Shown: positions 62,506 through 64,000 of the stretch, piece by piece
How positions within the stretch are numbered: position 1 is the stretch's first letter
How the letters are laid out: every line of letters starts with the position of its first letter
Assembly (NCBI RefSeq): GCF_049651805.1
Contig: NZ_JBASCU010000053.1
Coordinates: forward strand, 39,530 to 103,529
Direction: 5' to 3'
Origin: Pseudolysinimonas_A sp049651805
GTDB taxonomy: Bacteria > Actinomycetota > Actinomycetes > Actinomycetales > Microbacteriaceae
Length of the DNA: 64,000 nt
Notes under the pieces: generated by a model
The model's database searches: none
Told to the model about the DNA's origin: nothing
The model's input: the letters and a program-made list of their open reading frames with translations, nothing else
Position numbers and translations under genes: made by a program

Positions 62506-63822
62506 GTGCCCGCTACTGATGCTCTCGCGCACCAGCGCAACGACCCGACGTTCGACGACGTCTGGGACGAGCTCGTCTATCGCGGCCTCGTGCATGTCTC
62601 GACCGATGCGGGGGAGCTGAAGCGTCTGCTCGCCGGCCCGCCCGTCGTGTTCTATTGCGGGTTCGACCCGACCGCGCCCAGCCTGCACCTCGGCAACCTG
62701 GTGCAGCTGCTGACGATGCGCCGCATCCAGCTCGCCGGCCATCGGCCGCTCGGCCTCGTCGGCGGCTCGACCGGACTCATCGGCGACCCGCGACCGACGG
62801 CGGAGCGCGTGCTCAACACCCCCGAGACGGTCGCGGAATGGGTGGGCAAGCTGCAGGCGCAGGTTGCGCGCTTTCTCGCCTTCGACGGTACAAACGCTGC
62901 CCGCATCGTCAACAACCTCGATTGGACGGCCCCGCTGTCGGCGATCGACTTTCTGCGCGACATCGGCAAGTACTTCCGGGTCGGCACGATGGTGCGCAAA
63001 GAGATCGTCGCGAAGCGGCTGCACTCCGACGAGGGGATCTCGTACACCGAATTCAGCTACCAGGTGCTGCAAGGCATGGACTTCCTGCATCTGTACCGCG
63101 AGTACGGCTGTGTGCTGCAGACCGGCGGCAGCGACCAGTGGGGCAACCTCACCAGCGGCGTCGACCTCATCCACAAGGCCGAGGGCGTGTCGGTGAACGC
63201 GATCGGCACCCCGCTCATCGCCAACAGCGACGGCACGAAGTTCGGCAAGAGCGAAGGCAACGCCGTCTGGCTGGATGCCGAACTCACCTCTCCGTACGCG
63301 TTCAGTCAGTTCTGGCTCAACACCGACGACGCCGACGTGATCGCACGCCTCAAGGTCTTCACCTTCCTGTCGCGGGCCGAGATCGAGCGACTCGAGGCGG
63401 CGGTCGCGAGCGAACCGTTCAAACGCGAAGCGCAACGCACGCTCGCCCGAGAAGTGACGACGCTCGTGCATGGGGCCGCCGCCACCGAGGCGGCGTTCGC
63501 GGCCGCTGAGGCCCTGTTCGGCAACGGTGACCTCGGTGCGCTCGACGAGGCCACGTTGCGCGCGGCGATCACCGAGCTACCGTCTGCCCCCGCGGCATCC
63601 GGAACGACCGTCGCGCAGCTTCTGGTGGATGCCGGCCTCACCTCGAGCCTGAGTGAGTCGCGGCGCGCGATCGAACAGGGCGGCGTCTACCTCAACAACG
63701 TGCGCGTCGACGCCATCGACGCGATGGCCGACGCCTGGCTGTCGGGGGGAATGGCCGTGCTGCGGCGAGGAAAGAAGACCCTCGCCGGGCTGACCGCGCC
63801 GGCGCAGGCCGCCGATGGATGA
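62506..63822 (+). CDS. tyrS: Tyrosine-tRNA ligase
   Basis: TyrS charges tRNA-Tyr. The 438-residue class I synthetase has the HIGH motif as HLGN (61-64), the KMSKS motif as KFGKS (245-249), and a C-terminal S4 RNA-binding domain (QLLVDAGLTSSLSESRRAIEQGGVYLNNVRV). The GTG start has TAATCT six bases upstream and no ribosome site. It follows the argGH-mpg region, as in other actinobacteria. Confidence 0.96.
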   Translation: MPATDALAHQRNDPTFDDVWDELVYRGLVHVSTDAGELKRLLAGPPVVFYCGFDPTAPSLHLGNLVQLLTMRRIQLAGHRPLGLVGGSTGLIGDPRPTAERVLNTPETVAEWVGKLQAQVARFLAFDGTNAARIVNNLDWTAPLSAIDFLRDIGKYFRVGTMVRKEIVAKRLHSDEGISYTEFSYQVLQGMDFLHLYREYGCVLQTGGSDQWGNLTSGVDLIHKAEGVSVNAIGTPLIANSDGTKFGKSEGNAVWLDAELTSPYAFSQFWLNTDDADVIARLKVFTFLSRAEIERLEAAVASEPFKREAQRTLAREVTTLVHGAAATEAAFAAAEALFGNGDLGALDEATLRAAITELPSAPAASGTTVAQLLVDAGLTSSLSESRRAIEQGGVYLNNVRVDAIDAMADAWLSGGMAVLRRGKKTLAGLTAPAQAADG

Positions 63823-63840
63823 TCGGCGGTTGCCGCAGAT

Positions 63841-64000
63841 ATGGATCGGGATGAGGGCGAAGTGAGTTTCAACAACGACGAGGGCGACGGCCTGGCGGCG
63901 CTGTTCGGCGGGATCACCGCGTCGGATGACGAGCCGAACACGCCCGGCCCGCGCCGAACGGGTGCCGTTGCGCCCGAGCCGGCTCCGCCTGCCCAGGATG
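63841..64000 (+). CDS. Start of an unidentified gene (cut by the window edge)
   Basis: The frame from ATG 63841 (or GTG 63862) is open to the window end: MDRDEGEVSFNNDEGDGL, then AALFGGITASDDEPNTPG, then a Pro/Ala-rich stretch. It is acidic and Pro/Ala-rich, like a disordered N-terminus. Neither start has a clear ribosome site. No family can be named from 53 residues, and the 18 bases between it and tyrS suggest the same transcript. Confidence 0.5.
   Translation, partial: MDRDEGEVSFNNDEGDGLAALFGGITASDDEPNTPGPRRTGAVAPEPAPPAQD

Noticed and set aside
61816..63471. 551-codon minus-strand frame across the DUF2207 and tyrS genes
   Set aside because: It covers tyrS (both synthetase motifs intact) in antisense and the 5' part of the DUF2207 gene in the wrong frame.

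Overview
The window is high-GC actinobacterial chromosome, most like Microbacteriaceae. Evidence: gene order (pepR-dapB-thyX-dapA-rnj-ftsK-pgsA-cinA-clgR-recA-recX-miaB-miaA-dapF-hflX-lexA, then infC-rpmI-rplT-trmH-pheST-argCJBDF-argGH-mpg-tyrS) matches the conserved actinobacterial backbone; ThyX rather than ThyA; a PriA-type HisA; and a short palindromic repeat with GGTCGAGTAGC and GTGTCGAGACC arms of the kind I associate with this family. There are no rRNA genes, tRNAs, insertion sequences, phage genes or CRISPR arrays that I can support. Codon use looks uniform, so this reads as core genome.

Layout. 1-2.2 kb: two paralogous aldo/keto reductases and a small membrane protein. 2.3-14.7 kb: a TetR regulator with a perfect palindromic operator, M16 peptidase, histidine phosphatase, the lysine/peptidoglycan genes dapB and dapA, thyX, RNase J, and a reverse-strand block of oxidoreductase, epimerase, OsmC, DUF4395 and thioredoxin genes. 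14.8-17.7 kb: a MacAB-like exporter. 17.8-24.3 kb: ftsK, pgsA, cinA, clgR, a DUF3046 gene, recA (with SOS box) and recX. 24.3-31.2 kb: lipoprotein, miaB, miaA, dapF, a methyltransferase, hflX and a hydrolase. 31.3-36.5 kb: lexA diverging from an SOS-type LysM cell-division gene, then hisC-hisB-hisH-priA and an SseB-like gene. 36.6-46.4 kb: infC-rpmI-rplT, trmH, a gluABCD glutamate ABC transporter, pheST. 46.4-56.6 kb: DUF937 gene, the arginine genes, a small membrane protein and mpg. 56.6-64 kb: FUSC protein, a SatD-like protein with a membrane partner, DUF817 and DUF2207 membrane proteins, tyrS, and the start of one further gene.

Most genes lack a Shine-Dalgarno sequence and instead have a TANNNT box 6-9 bases before the start codon, which suggests leaderless mRNAs. 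I used this to choose several starts. Other genes are chained by 4-base ATGA/GTGA overlaps. Three starts appear to be non-standard (ATC for infC, CTG for the DUF3046 gene and mpg).

The most interesting candidate is a 28-residue, arginine-rich reading frame (47077-47163) upstream of argC, also with a leaderless promoter spacing. It is followed by RNA pairings that could expose or hide the argC ribosome site, and the arginine cluster has no argR where that gene usually lies. This suggests ribosome-mediated attenuation of arginine synthesis. Second is a family of palindromic repeats that supply stop codons to neighbouring genes and, in one case, lie in frame inside argD.
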